Shown here piece by piece: positions 24,951-34,219 of a stretch of 64,000 nt of DNA. Below the pieces are notes generated by a model. That model had not been told where the DNA came from and made no database searches. It saw only the letters and a program-made list of their open reading frames with translations. Numbering within the stretch: the stretch's first letter is position 1; the number at the start of each line of letters is the position of its first letter. Origin of the DNA: Nostoc sp. NIES-3756 (GTDB taxonomy: Bacteria > Cyanobacteriota > Cyanobacteriia > Cyanobacteriales > Nostocaceae); the NCBI RefSeq assembly GCF_001548375.1, contig NZ_AP017295.1:2266501-2330500 (forward strand), given 5' to 3'. The translations under genes were made by a program, and so were the position numbers.

Positions 24951-25760
24951 TAACCCATCTCGCAATGGCAATAAAACCTGTTCTACACGGGGGTCATTGG
25001 CTACTGTACGATTAAATTGAGCGATCGCTTCACCATTCACACTGCGTTCTTGTGCAGATAAATAAACTTCCCCTTGCAGTAAGGTATTATCCACACAGAT
25101 AAATCCCCCCGCCGCTAACAAACCGCTATCTAGCAACTTATGAAAATAAGCTACATACTCTTTCTTATCTGCGTCGATAAACACTAAATCAAAAGATTCC
25201 CCCGCTTGTGCTAACCTATCAAGGGTTTCCAACGCTCCACCCAACTCTACACGAATCTTTGCACCGTGGGGTGATTGCTGAAAAGCCTTTTGTCCCATCT
25301 CCGCCGCATAGGAGTCAACTTCGCAAGCCACCAAAACCCCATCCTCTGGTAATGCTTCCGCCATCGCCAGCGCTGAATAGCCAGTGAACATTCCAATTTC
25401 CAACACTCTTTTAGCCTTGGTCATGTGAACAAACATCTTTAAAGTTTGTCCTTCTATATGACCAGAAAGCATTTCCTGTTCCAGAGGACGGACTGTAGTT
25501 CCACCGTTAAAGTGTGTATCCCAAGCTTCTGTGGCGGTTGTTTTCGCCAACGCCGCCAGTTCAGCCGATTCTGGCGTGGTACATTCTTCTAAATAAGGGT
25601 CTAAACCTGCGGCTAAACGCCAAGCATGATTAATCTCTGTTACCAATTCCGTAGGTAAATCTGGAAGTTGTTTAACCTCTTTAACTATAGCCTCTAGCTT
25701 CTTAGCTAAAATCCCCAATGGTGTGACAGGTCTTGCTGTTGGGACAATTACATTTGTCAT
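24930..25760 (-). CDS. mysB: O-methyltransferase forming 4-deoxygadusol
   Basis: A SAM-dependent enzyme of the CCoAOMT-like family that methylates the product of MysA. VLEIGMFTGYSALAMAEALP is the SAM-binding motif I, followed by VACEVDSYAAEMG; FDLVFIDADKKEYVAYF is the metal-binding Asp segment and CVDNTLLQGEV the second one. 276 residues. It sits 90 bp from mysC and 97 bp from mysA, all on the minus strand, consistent with one operon. The last two codons overlap the tandem repeat. Confidence 0.93.
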   Translation of the reverse strand: MTNVIVPTARPVTPLGILAKKLEAIVKEVKQLPDLPTELVTEINHAWRLAAGLDPYLEECTTPESAELAALAKTTATEAWDTHFNGGTTVRPLEQEMLSGHIEGQTLKMFVHMTKAKRVLEIGMFTGYSALAMAEALPEDGVLVACEVDSYAAEMGQKAFQQSPHGAKIRVELGGALETLDRLAQAGESFDLVFIDADKKEYVAYFHKLLDSGLLAAGGFICVDNTLLQGEVYLSAQERSVNGEAIAQFNRTVANDPRVEQVLLPLRDGLTIIRNS

Positions 25761-25769
25761 ATCAATTCA

Positions 25770-25865
25770 AAATTAGCTCATTCAAAATTCAAAAAAAGAT
25801 GAGGGACAGTGGACAGTTGTCAGGTTATTTCCACTGTCCACTGTTAACTGTTAACTGTTAACTGA
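25770..25865. repeat. Tandem repeats between mysB and mysA
   Basis: GGACAGTGGACAGTTG and TGTTAACTGTTAACTG heptamers fill the spacer and overlap the mysA stop codon at 25858-25860. Confidence 0.7.
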
Positions 25866-27090
25866 CACTCCCAACTAACTCTTTCTGATAGAGGGGATAC
25901 ACATCTACACCTTCACCACCACGGGGATAGCTGGTACAAAGTTCTTTATGGTCAGCTACTGCGGCTGCTAATTCTTCTCTGGTTAAATCATTAACGAAGA
26001 AACAATTACCAATAGGTCTTGGCATGGCGGCTCTTAATAAACCATCACGAGTTAATATGATAGATTCAGTAGCACGCCACAATAGTTCTTCATCCAACAT
26101 TGGATGGTCGAGGGATAAACCAACACGACTCATTAATCCTAAAATGCGATCGCGTTCTGCAATTGTAATGTAACCTCTACGTGCAGCGATCGTTGCAGAT
26201 AAAGCCATATCCACATTCACAGCGTGACCGTGGAACATGGGTACACGCGGCGCAAGTTCCAAAGTTGGACTCCAAGTGTGACCATAAGCAATTACCCTAT
26301 CTAGGTCTAACTCGTGTAGGTTGGTAACTTCCAACTCCAACATCTTTTGAATAGCTTTATAGGTCAAACGATGAGCTACTTCTTTAATCTCTGGAGTAGC
26401 ATCAATATTGCCAAAATGAGTCCGTAGCAATTCTTCGCCGTACTTCTCCAACAATTCAAATACTTCTTGATGAGCAACTACAGCAATTTTCACTAACTCC
26501 GCCATCCCGTTACGTACTTGGTCTGTGGGTAAGGTACGTAGCAAGGAAAAATCTAAGAATACTTTGCGAGAAGCATGATAAGCACCCAAACGGTTTTTCA
26601 GCTTGCGATGGTTAACTGCTACCTTAATTGCCACACTGGCATCAATTAACCCAATCAATGTAGTAGGAATACGGATGTAATTGCTGCTGCGACGGTATGT
26701 AGAGCAAGCAAAGCCAACAACATCTGTAATTAAACCGCCACCCACTACTAATACTGGTTCTTTACGAACTAATTTAAAATCTGCAAAGACATCTATAACT
26801 TTCTCGAAAGTTTGAATAGTTTTATCTGGCTCGGTAATGGTAATGGGAAATAGCCTCAGTTCAATACCGTAATACTGAAAATATTGCTGAATTTGCTTAC
26901 CATATAACTGACTCACGTTAGCATCAACAATTGCTAAGCATCGTCCAAAACTCTTATATACGTCGGCTAATTCGGAATTTGCGATTTCAAAAATCCCATC
27001 AACATACACCAAATCATACTCAATCTTTTCGTATCCTTCTACATGAAAAGATGTGTCTTTAGCTTCAAACTTTGTTTGGACGATACTCAT
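25858..27090 (-). CDS. mysA: Demethyl-4-deoxygadusol synthase (sugar phosphate cyclase)
   Basis: First enzyme of the shinorine pathway, a dehydroquinate-synthase-like cyclase acting on sedoheptulose 7-phosphate with NAD and zinc. Visible motifs: [20 protein letters not shown] (NAD site), [20 protein letters not shown] segment ([17 protein letters not shown]), [11 protein letters not shown] and [11 protein letters not shown] with the metal-binding His. I start at the ATG at 27090 (410 aa, [12 protein letters not shown]), because AAGAGA precedes it and 410 is the length I know; a start at 27150 would add 20 residues. Leading gene of the cluster. Confidence 0.94.
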   Translation of the reverse strand: MSIVQTKFEAKDTSFHVEGYEKIEYDLVYVDGIFEIANSELADVYKSFGRCLAIVDANVSQLYGKQIQQYFQYYGIELRLFPITITEPDKTIQTFEKVIDVFADFKLVRKEPVLVVGGGLITDVVGFACSTYRRSSNYIRIPTTLIGLIDASVAIKVAVNHRKLKNRLGAYHASRKVFLDFSLLRTLPTDQVRNGMAELVKIAVVAHQEVFELLEKYGEELLRTHFGNIDATPEIKEVAHRLTYKAIQKMLELEVTNLHELDLDRVIAYGHTWSPTLELAPRVPMFHGHAVNVDMALSATIAARRGYITIAERDRILGLMSRVGLSLDHPMLDEELLWRATESIILTRDGLLRAAMPRPIGNCFFVNDLTREELAAAVADHKELCTSYPRGGEGVDVYPLYQKELVGSVS

Positions 27091-27700
27091 AATCTCTTGT
27101 CTCTTAAATGCGATACATGAACGTAAAATTAAGCTAGAAGTTGCAAACAATAATTAAACTTCTAGCCAAATTAAGAATTTACTTGCAGCAAGAACAACCC
27201 TAATTTCCTGTATGAAAAAAGAGCTAGTCCATAGCAAAATTTATGAGTTACCAAAACTGAATTATTCCAAATTACAGCACTAAAAATTTGGCAATTATGC
27301 CTGTATTTTAGGTATAAAGAGGATTTGTTAGTTTTGGTTAAACATTAGAAACACAGTTTTTGCACACAGAAAAAGATTATTTACTGAGTTGCTGACTGAG
27401 GATTCTAGGTGTGTTTAATGATTGAAGGAATAATTGCAGGCAAAAATCTAATGTAACTAACAGTGAAGTTACTTAAGATTCGCTTAACATTTTTAAACAT
27501 AACATTATTTGTTAAATTTGCACATATTTTCTCCAAATTTTTTGTGTTTTTCTCTTAACCTATTCCTAGCCTATATTTAGAATCAAGTTATCTTTACTCC
27601 AGCACAAAGCCTAGCAATTAAATTTGATTAGTAAAAATAGTACCCAAATTTAATTGCTATTGAATTAACAGAAATTATCAAAATATCCACCATAAATTAA

Positions 27701-27724
27701 CCTCTATTTTTCTGAAAAAAGAGG
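27701..27724. terminator. Hairpin in the mysA upstream region
   Basis: CCTCT.TTTT pairs with AAAA.AGAGG across a short loop. T-rich sequence lies on both sides, so it could terminate either way. Confidence 0.4.
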
Positions 27725-28085
27725 CTTATTTTAGTGATATATATGTTAATTAGATAACAATCGAACGTTTCCACATAGGACAAAATATCCTTTTGTGAAC
27801 GCGGCAATAGTATCGTTAGTAATTGCTAAACCTTAAAGCTCTACTCATTTAAGTAACAAAACTTCATAATATAACTCTCATTTTTCATTTACTGCTGTTG
27901 CACAAAATACTCAGAAATAAGCGGTTTTTGGACAAAATAGCCTACATTGAGCTAGAGCAGCCATTTTTACTGCTCTGATAGCTTAATGTTTGCTTTACAT
28001 TTCTCAATGTAGCACTGTTTGCAAAATCCTGCACTTAGCCAAAAGATACATTTACCTAAAACACGAATAAGTATAGGAATTTTCT

Positions 28086-28113
28086 ATTGTGCTTATACTT
28101 GTTTAAGCACAAT
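28086..28113 (-). terminator. Inverted repeat after the ATPase gene
   Basis: ATTGTGCTT (28086-28094) and AAGCACAAT (28105-28113) pair perfectly over 10 nt, 52 bp after the ATPase stop. It lacks a T-run, so a terminator role is only likely by position. Confidence 0.4.
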
Positions 28114-28164
28114 TTGTTAGAGGTAAGTTCTCTTACCAATTCCATAACTTACGCACTCAGATGC

Positions 28165-30087
28165 CTACTTCAGCAATCGTAAACCGCTTAGGGTAACTAA
28201 CACAGTGGAACCTTCATGACCAATTACACCGATGGGTAAGTTGATATTGCCAAGGAAGTTGCCAATTAATAACAAACTAATAAAGCTCAAGGCTATAACT
28301 ATATTTTGCTTGACGATGGTTTGCGATCGCCTGCCCAATTTCATCGCCACATCAATCTTTTCTAGTCTGTCCGCCATTAACACTATATCTGCGGTTTCTA
28401 AAGCCACATCACTACCCGCCACGCCCATAGCAATACCTACGGATGCTTGAGCCAGTGCTGGAGCATCATTTATACCATCACCTACCATCGCTACTGTTTG
28501 ATACTTTTGCTGCAACTTGCGAATCACATCTAACTTATCCTCTGGTAAGAGTTGAGCAAATACCTGATCAATTCCTACAGCTTGCGCCACACTTTCGGCG
28601 GTACGTTGATTATCCCCGGTAATCATGACAATTTGTTCTATACCCAACTTCCGCAACCGGGAAATAGTAGCAGCCGCTTCTGCTCTAATCATATCTGCGA
28701 TCGCAATCACACCAATAACCTTATACTCATCACTGCTTCCGCCTTGCGCCACCCAAACAACTGTTTTCCCCTCATGTTCTAAGGCTGGTGCTACTTCTAA
28801 TAATTCCTGTGGTAACTGTTTTACATACTGCTGGATAAAAGCTACATTCCCCATGATTACTTGTTGGTTATTGGTAGTACCCGTAATGCCCTGTCCTGGT
28901 ATCGCTTGTACCTCAACTGCCCGTACCCAATCTAAGCCGTTAGCAGCCCGAACAATAGCTTGGGCAATGGGGTGTTCTGAAGATGACTCTAAGGCTGCCG
29001 CAACTTTCAATACATCTTTTTCTGTATAATTACTAGCAGCGATTACCTGAGAAACTTGCACCTGTCCTGTAGTGAGAGTACCAGTTTTATCGAAGGCGAT
29101 CGCCCGGACTTGACCAATCTTCTCCAATTGCGCGCCATTCTTAAACAAAATCCCCTGTCTTGCGCCATTAGCAATACCCGATAATAAAGTAGGCATAATC
29201 GCCGCCATCAACGCACAAGGAGAAGCAACTACCAAAAAAGTCAAAGCACGGTAAATAGTCGTTTCCCACTCCCAACGCAAAATAAACGGCGGTAAAGTAG
29301 CGAGTAACACCCCAGCAATGACAATTATCTTTGCATATCGCCTCTCAAAACTCTCGATAAACTGTTGAGAAGGCGGTGCTTCGGTTTGTGCTTGTTCCAC
29401 CAGACGAATTACTCGTTGAATCAAACTACTGGCGGCTGGTTTGTGTACCTTCAACCTCAGCGCACCGTAACCATTGAGTGTCCCAGCAAACACTTCATCC
29501 CCTACCGTCTTTTCCACGGGTAGAGACTCACCTGTAATTGCTGCTTGATTAATGGTGCTGTAACCAGAGACGATAATACTATCGGTGGGAATTAGCTCAC
29601 CCGGCTTGACAACAATCTCATCACCCACTTGTAACTGGCTGATGGGAACGGTTTTTTCTCCAGCTTGGTGTGCAATGGTAGCTGTGTCTGGTGTTAAACT
29701 CATCAGGCTACGGATACTCTTTTCCGTGCGGCGCATCGCGTAACCTTCCAATGCACCACTAATAGCAAAGATGAGAATCAAAATTGCCCCATCAATAATT
29801 AGATGATATTCCTTACGCCACAAACCCAAAGCAGCTGCCCCAAGAGCAGCTACAATCATCAACAAATCTACATCCAGTTCCTTCTCTTTAACTAGTGTTG
29901 TTAATCCCTCACGGGCGCTTTCGTAACCACCAATCACATAAGCAGCAGGTAACAGCAGCAACGCCAACCCTAACCACCCCAAAGACAAGGCAAACCATCC
30001 TAAAAATAGCAGTATCCCACAAAGTACAGCTGCCAAAGTATCGGCGTGTTCTTGAGTGAATTGCTGAAAACGTTGTGGGTAAAGCAT
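28165..30087 (-). CDS. coaT: P1B-4 metal-exporting ATPase, CoaT-like
   Basis: Pumps a divalent transition metal, most likely cobalt, out of the cytoplasm. Membrane motif SPCALMAAIMP (SPC in place of CPC) and C-terminal GHEGSTVLV are the two signatures of the P1B-4 group. Also present: AITGESLPV, phosphorylation site FDKTGTLTTG, and GDGINDAPALAQA. There is no N-terminal metal-binding domain, also usual in this group. 640 residues is normal. Some P1B-4 members export iron or nickel instead. A MerR-type operator precedes the gene; no merR/coaR gene lies in this window. Confidence 0.88.
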   Translation of the reverse strand: MLYPQRFQQFTQEHADTLAAVLCGILLFLGWFALSLGWLGLALLLLPAAYVIGGYESAREGLTTLVKEKELDVDLLMIVAALGAAALGLWRKEYHLIIDGAILILIFAISGALEGYAMRRTEKSIRSLMSLTPDTATIAHQAGEKTVPISQLQVGDEIVVKPGELIPTDSIIVSGYSTINQAAITGESLPVEKTVGDEVFAGTLNGYGALRLKVHKPAASSLIQRVIRLVEQAQTEAPPSQQFIESFERRYAKIIVIAGVLLATLPPFILRWEWETTIYRALTFLVVASPCALMAAIMPTLLSGIANGARQGILFKNGAQLEKIGQVRAIAFDKTGTLTTGQVQVSQVIAASNYTEKDVLKVAAALESSSEHPIAQAIVRAANGLDWVRAVEVQAIPGQGITGTTNNQQVIMGNVAFIQQYVKQLPQELLEVAPALEHEGKTVVWVAQGGSSDEYKVIGVIAIADMIRAEAAATISRLRKLGIEQIVMITGDNQRTAESVAQAVGIDQVFAQLLPEDKLDVIRKLQQKYQTVAMVGDGINDAPALAQASVGIAMGVAGSDVALETADIVLMADRLEKIDVAMKLGRRSQTIVKQNIVIALSFISLLLIGNFLGNINLPIGVIGHEGSTVLVTLSGLRLLK

Positions 30088-30115
30088 GAGATTTATCTAA
30101 GTCAGGAATACCTTT

Positions 30116-30147
30116 ACCCTAAACCTTGACATTGATGTTAAGGTCAA
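30116..30147 (-). promoter_or_regulatory. MerR-type promoter and operator of the ATPase gene
   Basis: On the minus strand TTGACC (30142-30147) and TAGGGT (30116-30121) are 20 bp apart, the long spacing used by MerR regulators. A dyad with arms ACCTT.ACAT and ATGT.AAGGT fills the spacer (30123-30144). Start codon is 30 bp downstream. Confidence 0.65.
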
Positions 30148-30214
30148 GAGTATAGGTTACAGAAATCATAGATATTCCAGAGTGATGAGTTAAGGTGCTG
30201 AGTGATTAGTAATA

Positions 30215-30282
30215 AATTTCCCTATCTCCCCCCTCTCCCTCATCTTCCTCATCTCCCTCATCTCCCCCCACTCCCTCACAGT
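30215..30282. repeat. Pyrimidine-rich tandem repeat
   Basis: CTCCCTCATCT-type units fill the 3' flank of the pentapeptide-repeat gene, up to its stop codon. Confidence 0.65.
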
Positions 30283-31503
30283 TTAATTATTATGTTCGTG
30301 TGGTTGCTCGCTTATGGGTGACAAAGATGTATTAGTCTTCACAACATTGTTCAAATTTGCCCCATCCAAATTAGAACCACTGAGTCTAGTACCAATAAGA
30401 ATTGCTTGTTGCAAATTGGCTCGGTTTAAAGCTGCGTCAGTCACAAATGCCCCAGTCAAATCTGCCCGTATTAATGCTGCTTCAGTGAGATTTGCGCCGG
30501 TAAGGTCTGCACCAACTAAATTAACTGCTTCTAGGTTAGTTTTACCTAAGTCTGCCGCCGTAAGGTTGGCTCGTTTGATATTAGAACCAGTCAAGTTAAC
30601 ACCGTTCAAATTTGCTCTAACTAGCACAGCCGCACTCAAATCAGATTGCGTCAAAATTGCCCCATTTAAGTTTGACTGACTGAGTTCTGCTGCATGAAGA
30701 TAAGCTTTGTGCATCTGTGCCTGATTGAGCTTTGCTCCTGTGAAGATTGCTCCCGCAAAGTACCCTTCCTGTAAGTTGGCACTGCTCAAATCTGCATTAG
30801 TAAATTTTCCCCAAAATACATTTGCTTTATTGAAGTTCGCTTTACTTAAATTTGCCCCAGTCAAATCAATCCCTGTCATTTTACTGCTGCTAAAGTCCAC
30901 CTCACTCGCATTCACACCTATTGATTTGGCTCCAAACAAATCAGCTTTAGTTAATTTTACTTTTGTTAAAATTGCTTGACTTAAATCTGCTGAGTGCAAA
31001 AAGGCTCCACTCATATTTGCCTCACGAAAGTCTACGCCACGTAAATATGCTGTAATTAAATCTGCGCTACTAAGATCCGCCTGTTGTAGATTTACACGCC
31101 CGTAGCCACCAGGAGCCTTAGTATCTCCAGTCCAACTCATGAGCGCAGCCGTTAATTTTGCTTTGCTTAAATTGGCTTTACTCAGGTTTGCCCCACGAAA
31201 GTCTGCCTGAATCAAATTAGCTTCGCTCAGGTTTGCTTGGCTCATGTTTACCCCACGCAAATCCGCATCTTGAAGATTTGCCCCTTTCAAGTCAGCACGA
31301 CTTAAATCAGCACCTCTTAAATCACAGCTTTGACATTGTTTAGTATCTAAGAGTTGTTTGATAGTTTCTCGATTAGGTGAGTAATTCTGGGATTGTTGCA
31401 GTTGAGGCTGTCCAGAATTAGAAGCTTGTTTTTCGATTTGAGATGAACAAGCACAAAGAGTAGTAATTATTAATCCACCAATCGAGATATTTTTAAATTT
31501 CAT
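30283..31503 (-). CDS. Pentapeptide-repeat lipoprotein
   Basis: A predicted membrane-anchored protein: MKFKNISIGGLIITTLCAC has a signal helix and a lipobox ending at Cys18 or Cys20. After a Gln/Ser-rich linker the rest is a run of A(D/N)LXX pentapeptides (ADLSRADLKGANLQDADLRG and on), which fold into a right-handed square helix. About 60 repeats. No enzymatic motif. Function of such exported helices is not known. A short non-repeat stretch near residues 128-140 (GDTKAPGGYGRV) interrupts the helix. Confidence 0.88.
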   Translation of the reverse strand: MKFKNISIGGLIITTLCACSSQIEKQASNSGQPQLQQSQNYSPNRETIKQLLDTKQCQSCDLRGADLSRADLKGANLQDADLRGVNMSQANLSEANLIQADFRGANLSKANLSKAKLTAALMSWTGDTKAPGGYGRVNLQQADLSSADLITAYLRGVDFREANMSGAFLHSADLSQAILTKVKLTKADLFGAKSIGVNASEVDFSSSKMTGIDLTGANLSKANFNKANVFWGKFTNADLSSANLQEGYFAGAIFTGAKLNQAQMHKAYLHAAELSQSNLNGAILTQSDLSAAVLVRANLNGVNLTGSNIKRANLTAADLGKTNLEAVNLVGADLTGANLTEAALIRADLTGAFVTDAALNRANLQQAILIGTRLSGSNLDGANLNNVVKTNTSLSPISEQPHEHNN

Positions 31504-32173
31504 ATTTTGAGCCTCCCCAATAGCAGTTTTTGTTCATTAAAGCTTTGCTAAATAGACTAATATCTACAAATTATTAGACTATTTAATTTTTTCGCAATTA
31601 ATCAATTATTTTCGTTTTGAATTTAGAGAATATGCTTGATTATCTAAAACTAAAGCTATTTACATTTGTCATTTATCGAATCCCTCAAATTGTTTGGAAT
31701 TTAAAAATACTTATTCATAACCCATATCATAAAATTTGAATAGCTAAATTGATTTAGATATAAAAATTCTTTTTTCAAATAAATTTTATTACAGATGTAT
31801 ACCTTTTGAGCTTTTATTTGTTACCTAATACGAATCAAACTGGATTAATATAATATTTAAGGTTTGATTTGTTACACACTATATTTTTACAAAATACAAA
31901 ACTCAAGATGCCAACGCAATGAATAATATTTTGATTGGTTTACCATTTTCTTTAATAATGAACAATAGCTATATCTAGCTTGTTAGTTTCTCAATTTACG
32001 AACGCATAGTTTGTGCGATCGCACTGGGACGTAAGCAAGCTTATCGTTGGTATGTGGTGTCAAAACGAGCCTGTCACTAATAAATTTACATAAATATACT
32101 GAAGTAATTAAAAAATGTGCTACACGAAGTTAAGAATAACTTATGCTGATTGTAGAATCTTCTCAAATCAAAA
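31504..32173. other. Intergenic region, 0.67 kb, divergent promoters
   Basis: Very AT-rich. Near 31990-32090 a short frame reads IVCAIALGRKQAYRWYVVSK before a stop, coding-like but without a start or gene context; perhaps a remnant. The dhaK promoter lies at the right end. No clear operator seen. Confidence 0.4.
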
Positions 32174-33253
32174 ATGATCATGAAAAAACTGATCAACAAG
32201 CCAGAAGACTTTGTACGTGAAAGTTTGGCAGGTATGGCAGTAGCCCATGCCGATTTAATTAAAGTGGAATATGAGCCAACCTTTGTTTATCGTGCTGATG
32301 CACCTGTACAGGGAAAAGTAGCAATTATTTCTGGTGGCGGTAGTGGCCATGAGCCGATGCACGCTGGTTTTGTGGGGCTGGGAATGCTGGATGCGGCTTG
32401 TCCAGGCGAGGTTTTTACTTCCCCTACCCCAGACCAAATGTTAGCAGCTACGCAAAAAGTAGACAGTGGTGCAGGTGTTCTTTACATCGTCAAGAATTAT
32501 AGTGGCGATGTGATGAACTTTGAAATGGCAACGGAATTAGCTCGCAGTGAGGGTATCCGTGTGCTGAGTATTTTGATCGATGATGATGTGGCGGTGAAAG
32601 ATAGCCTCTATACCCAAGGAAGGCGGGGTGTAGGCACAACGGTACTGGCAGAGAAAATTTGTGGTGCAGCCGCCCAGCAAGGGTATGATTTGTCACAAAT
32701 TGCAGATTTGGGCAGACGAGTAAACACCAACGGGCGCAGTATGGGAATTGCCCTTACTTCTTGTACAGTGCCAGCTAAAGGTAGTCCCACATTTGCCTTA
32801 GGCGATCGCGGAATTGAAATTGGTATTGGGATTCATGGGGAACCCGGTAGAGAACGCATTGATATCAAATCGGCAGACGAGATTACAGAAATATTGGCAC
32901 AATCGATAATTGAAGATGTGGGCTATAGCCGCACAGTACGAGAATGGGATGAAAATCAAGGGCAATGGGTGGATGTGGAACTGAGCAATCAACCATTCCA
33001 ATCAGGCGATCGCCTATTAGCATTTGTTAATAGTATGGGTGGGACTCCACTTTCCGAACTGTATCTTGTCTACCGCCAACTAGTCGCTATCTGCGAACGC
33101 CAAGGACTACAAATTGTCCGCAATTTAATAGGCCCGTATATGACATCTTTAGATATGCAGGGTTGCTCAATTACCCTGTTAAAGTTAGATGATGAGATGA
33201 TTCGGCTATGGGATGCACCAGTCAAAACACCTAGCTGGCGCTGGGGAATTTAA
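32174..33253 (+). CDS. dhaK: PEP-dependent dihydroxyacetone kinase, substrate-binding subunit DhaK
   Basis: DhaK binds dihydroxyacetone covalently and receives phosphate from Dha[22 protein letters not shown] is the signature near residues 50-70, and the hemiaminal-forming His is His221 in [13 protein letters not shown]. 359 residues, the usual size. An ATG two codons downstream (32180) is an equally possible start. First of three consecutive plus-strand genes; an 89-bp spacer of TAATTCG tandem repeats separates it from dhaL. Confidence 0.94.
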   Translation: MIMKKLINKPEDFVRESLAGMAVAHADLIKVEYEPTFVYRADAPVQGKVAIISGGGSGHEPMHAGFVGLGMLDAACPGEVFTSPTPDQMLAATQKVDSGAGVLYIVKNYSGDVMNFEMATELARSEGIRVLSILIDDDVAVKDSLYTQGRRGVGTTVLAEKICGAAAQQGYDLSQIADLGRRVNTNGRSMGIALTSCTVPAKGSPTFALGDRGIEIGIGIHGEPGRERIDIKSADEITEILAQSIIEDVGYSRTVREWDENQGQWVDVELSNQPFQSGDRLLAFVNSMGGTPLSELYLVYRQLVAICERQGLQIVRNLIGPYMTSLDMQGCSITLLKLDDEMIRLWDAPVKTPSWRWGI

Positions 33254-33258
33254 TATAA

Positions 33259-33342
33259 TTCGTAATAGTCTGCGACAAGGCTTGCGCCTACGTAATTCGT
33301 AATTCGTAATTCGTAATTCGTAATTCGTAATTCAAAATTCTG
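33259..33342. repeat. TAATTCG tandem repeat with a small palindromic element (dhaK-dhaL)
   Basis: AATTCGTAATTCGTAATTCG units surround a GCGACAAGGCTTGCGCCTACG element. Shares units with blocks at 20620-20682, 42095-42155 and 63551-63615. Confidence 0.75.
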
Positions 33343-33972
33343 ATGATTTCTCAAGCACAAATTTTGCAATGGTTACAACTCTTTGCCAGCACAATAGAAG
33401 AAAATAAAGATTACTTAACCGAATTAGATGCGGCGATCGGGGATGCTGACCACGGTATTAATATGGATAGGGGTTGGAAAAAGGTCAGCACTCAGTTACC
33501 AACGCTGGTAGATCAAGACATAAGTAGCATTTTCAAAACTGTCAGCATGACTTTGATTTCCAGCATCGGCGGTGCAAGTGGCCCCCTTTATGGTACTTGG
33601 TTTTTAAGAGCAAGTACGGCTGTAGCTGGTAAGCAAGAATTAACTGAACAGGATATTTTAGGGCTATTCCAAGCAGGGTTAGAAGGTGTTTTGCAAAGGG
33701 GTAAGGCACAACTGGGAGACAAAACCATGATAGATGCCCTAGCCCCAGCTTTAGAAAAGTTTGGGCAAGCTGTGGGTGAAGGGAAAAATATCCCAGAAGC
33801 CTTACAACAAGCTTTAGCGGCGGCTGAACAGGGAATGAAGGAGACAACGCCGATGTTAGCGAAGAAGGGACGAGCTAGTTATTTGGGCGAAAGAAGCATA
33901 GGACATCAAGATCCAGGGGCGACTTCTGCTTATTTGATGTTGCAGAGTTTGTTGGCAGTGGTGGAGGGATGA
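33343..33972 (+). CDS. dhaL: Dihydroxyacetone kinase, nucleotide-binding subunit DhaL
   Basis: DhaL holds ADP permanently, takes phosphate from DhaM and passes it to dihydroxyacetone on DhaK. The Mg-ADP site LDAAIGDADHGINMDRG is complete at about residues 29-45; GGASGPLYG and GDKTMIDAL follow, and HQDPGATSA near the C-terminus. 209 residues, standard length. An ADP-bound, PEP-dependent type is confirmed by the partner DhaM. Confidence 0.94.
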   Translation: MISQAQILQWLQLFASTIEENKDYLTELDAAIGDADHGINMDRGWKKVSTQLPTLVDQDISSIFKTVSMTLISSIGGASGPLYGTWFLRASTAVAGKQELTEQDILGLFQAGLEGVLQRGKAQLGDKTMIDALAPALEKFGQAVGEGKNIPEALQQALAAAEQGMKETTPMLAKKGRASYLGERSIGHQDPGATSAYLMLQSLLAVVEG

Positions 33973-34219
33973 GGTAAGTTAGTTCATCTTTCTTGGAAAT
34001 AGATGGTTTTTTCCTAGTAAATTACTGAATTTGTAAATTTGTAATTCCTAAAAAAGTCGCGCTGGCTTTGACAGGCGAAAATGAAAACATTAACTGATTG
34101 ACACCAATTCTCCAAAGTTCTGCAATAGATTCAAACCTTTAAAGCTAGTCTATTTCAGACTTTTGTAATTACGAATTACGAATTGGTAAAAACCTCTCAA
34201 CAAGCTTGGCGGTGTTGTC

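Larger units (their letters stand above)
27151..28164. other. Intergenic region, 1.0 kb, upstream of the shinorine cluster
   Basis: It must contain the mysA promoter near its left end. It has a plus-direction or bidirectional hairpin at 27701-27724 and an inverted repeat at 28086-28113 after the ATPase gene. No ORF or RNA gene that I can support; AT content is high throughout. Confidence 0.5.

Noticed and set aside
31990..32090. Coding-like fragment before dhaK
   Set aside because: It is only about 33 codons without a start and with a HIP1 site inside; too short to call a pseudogene.
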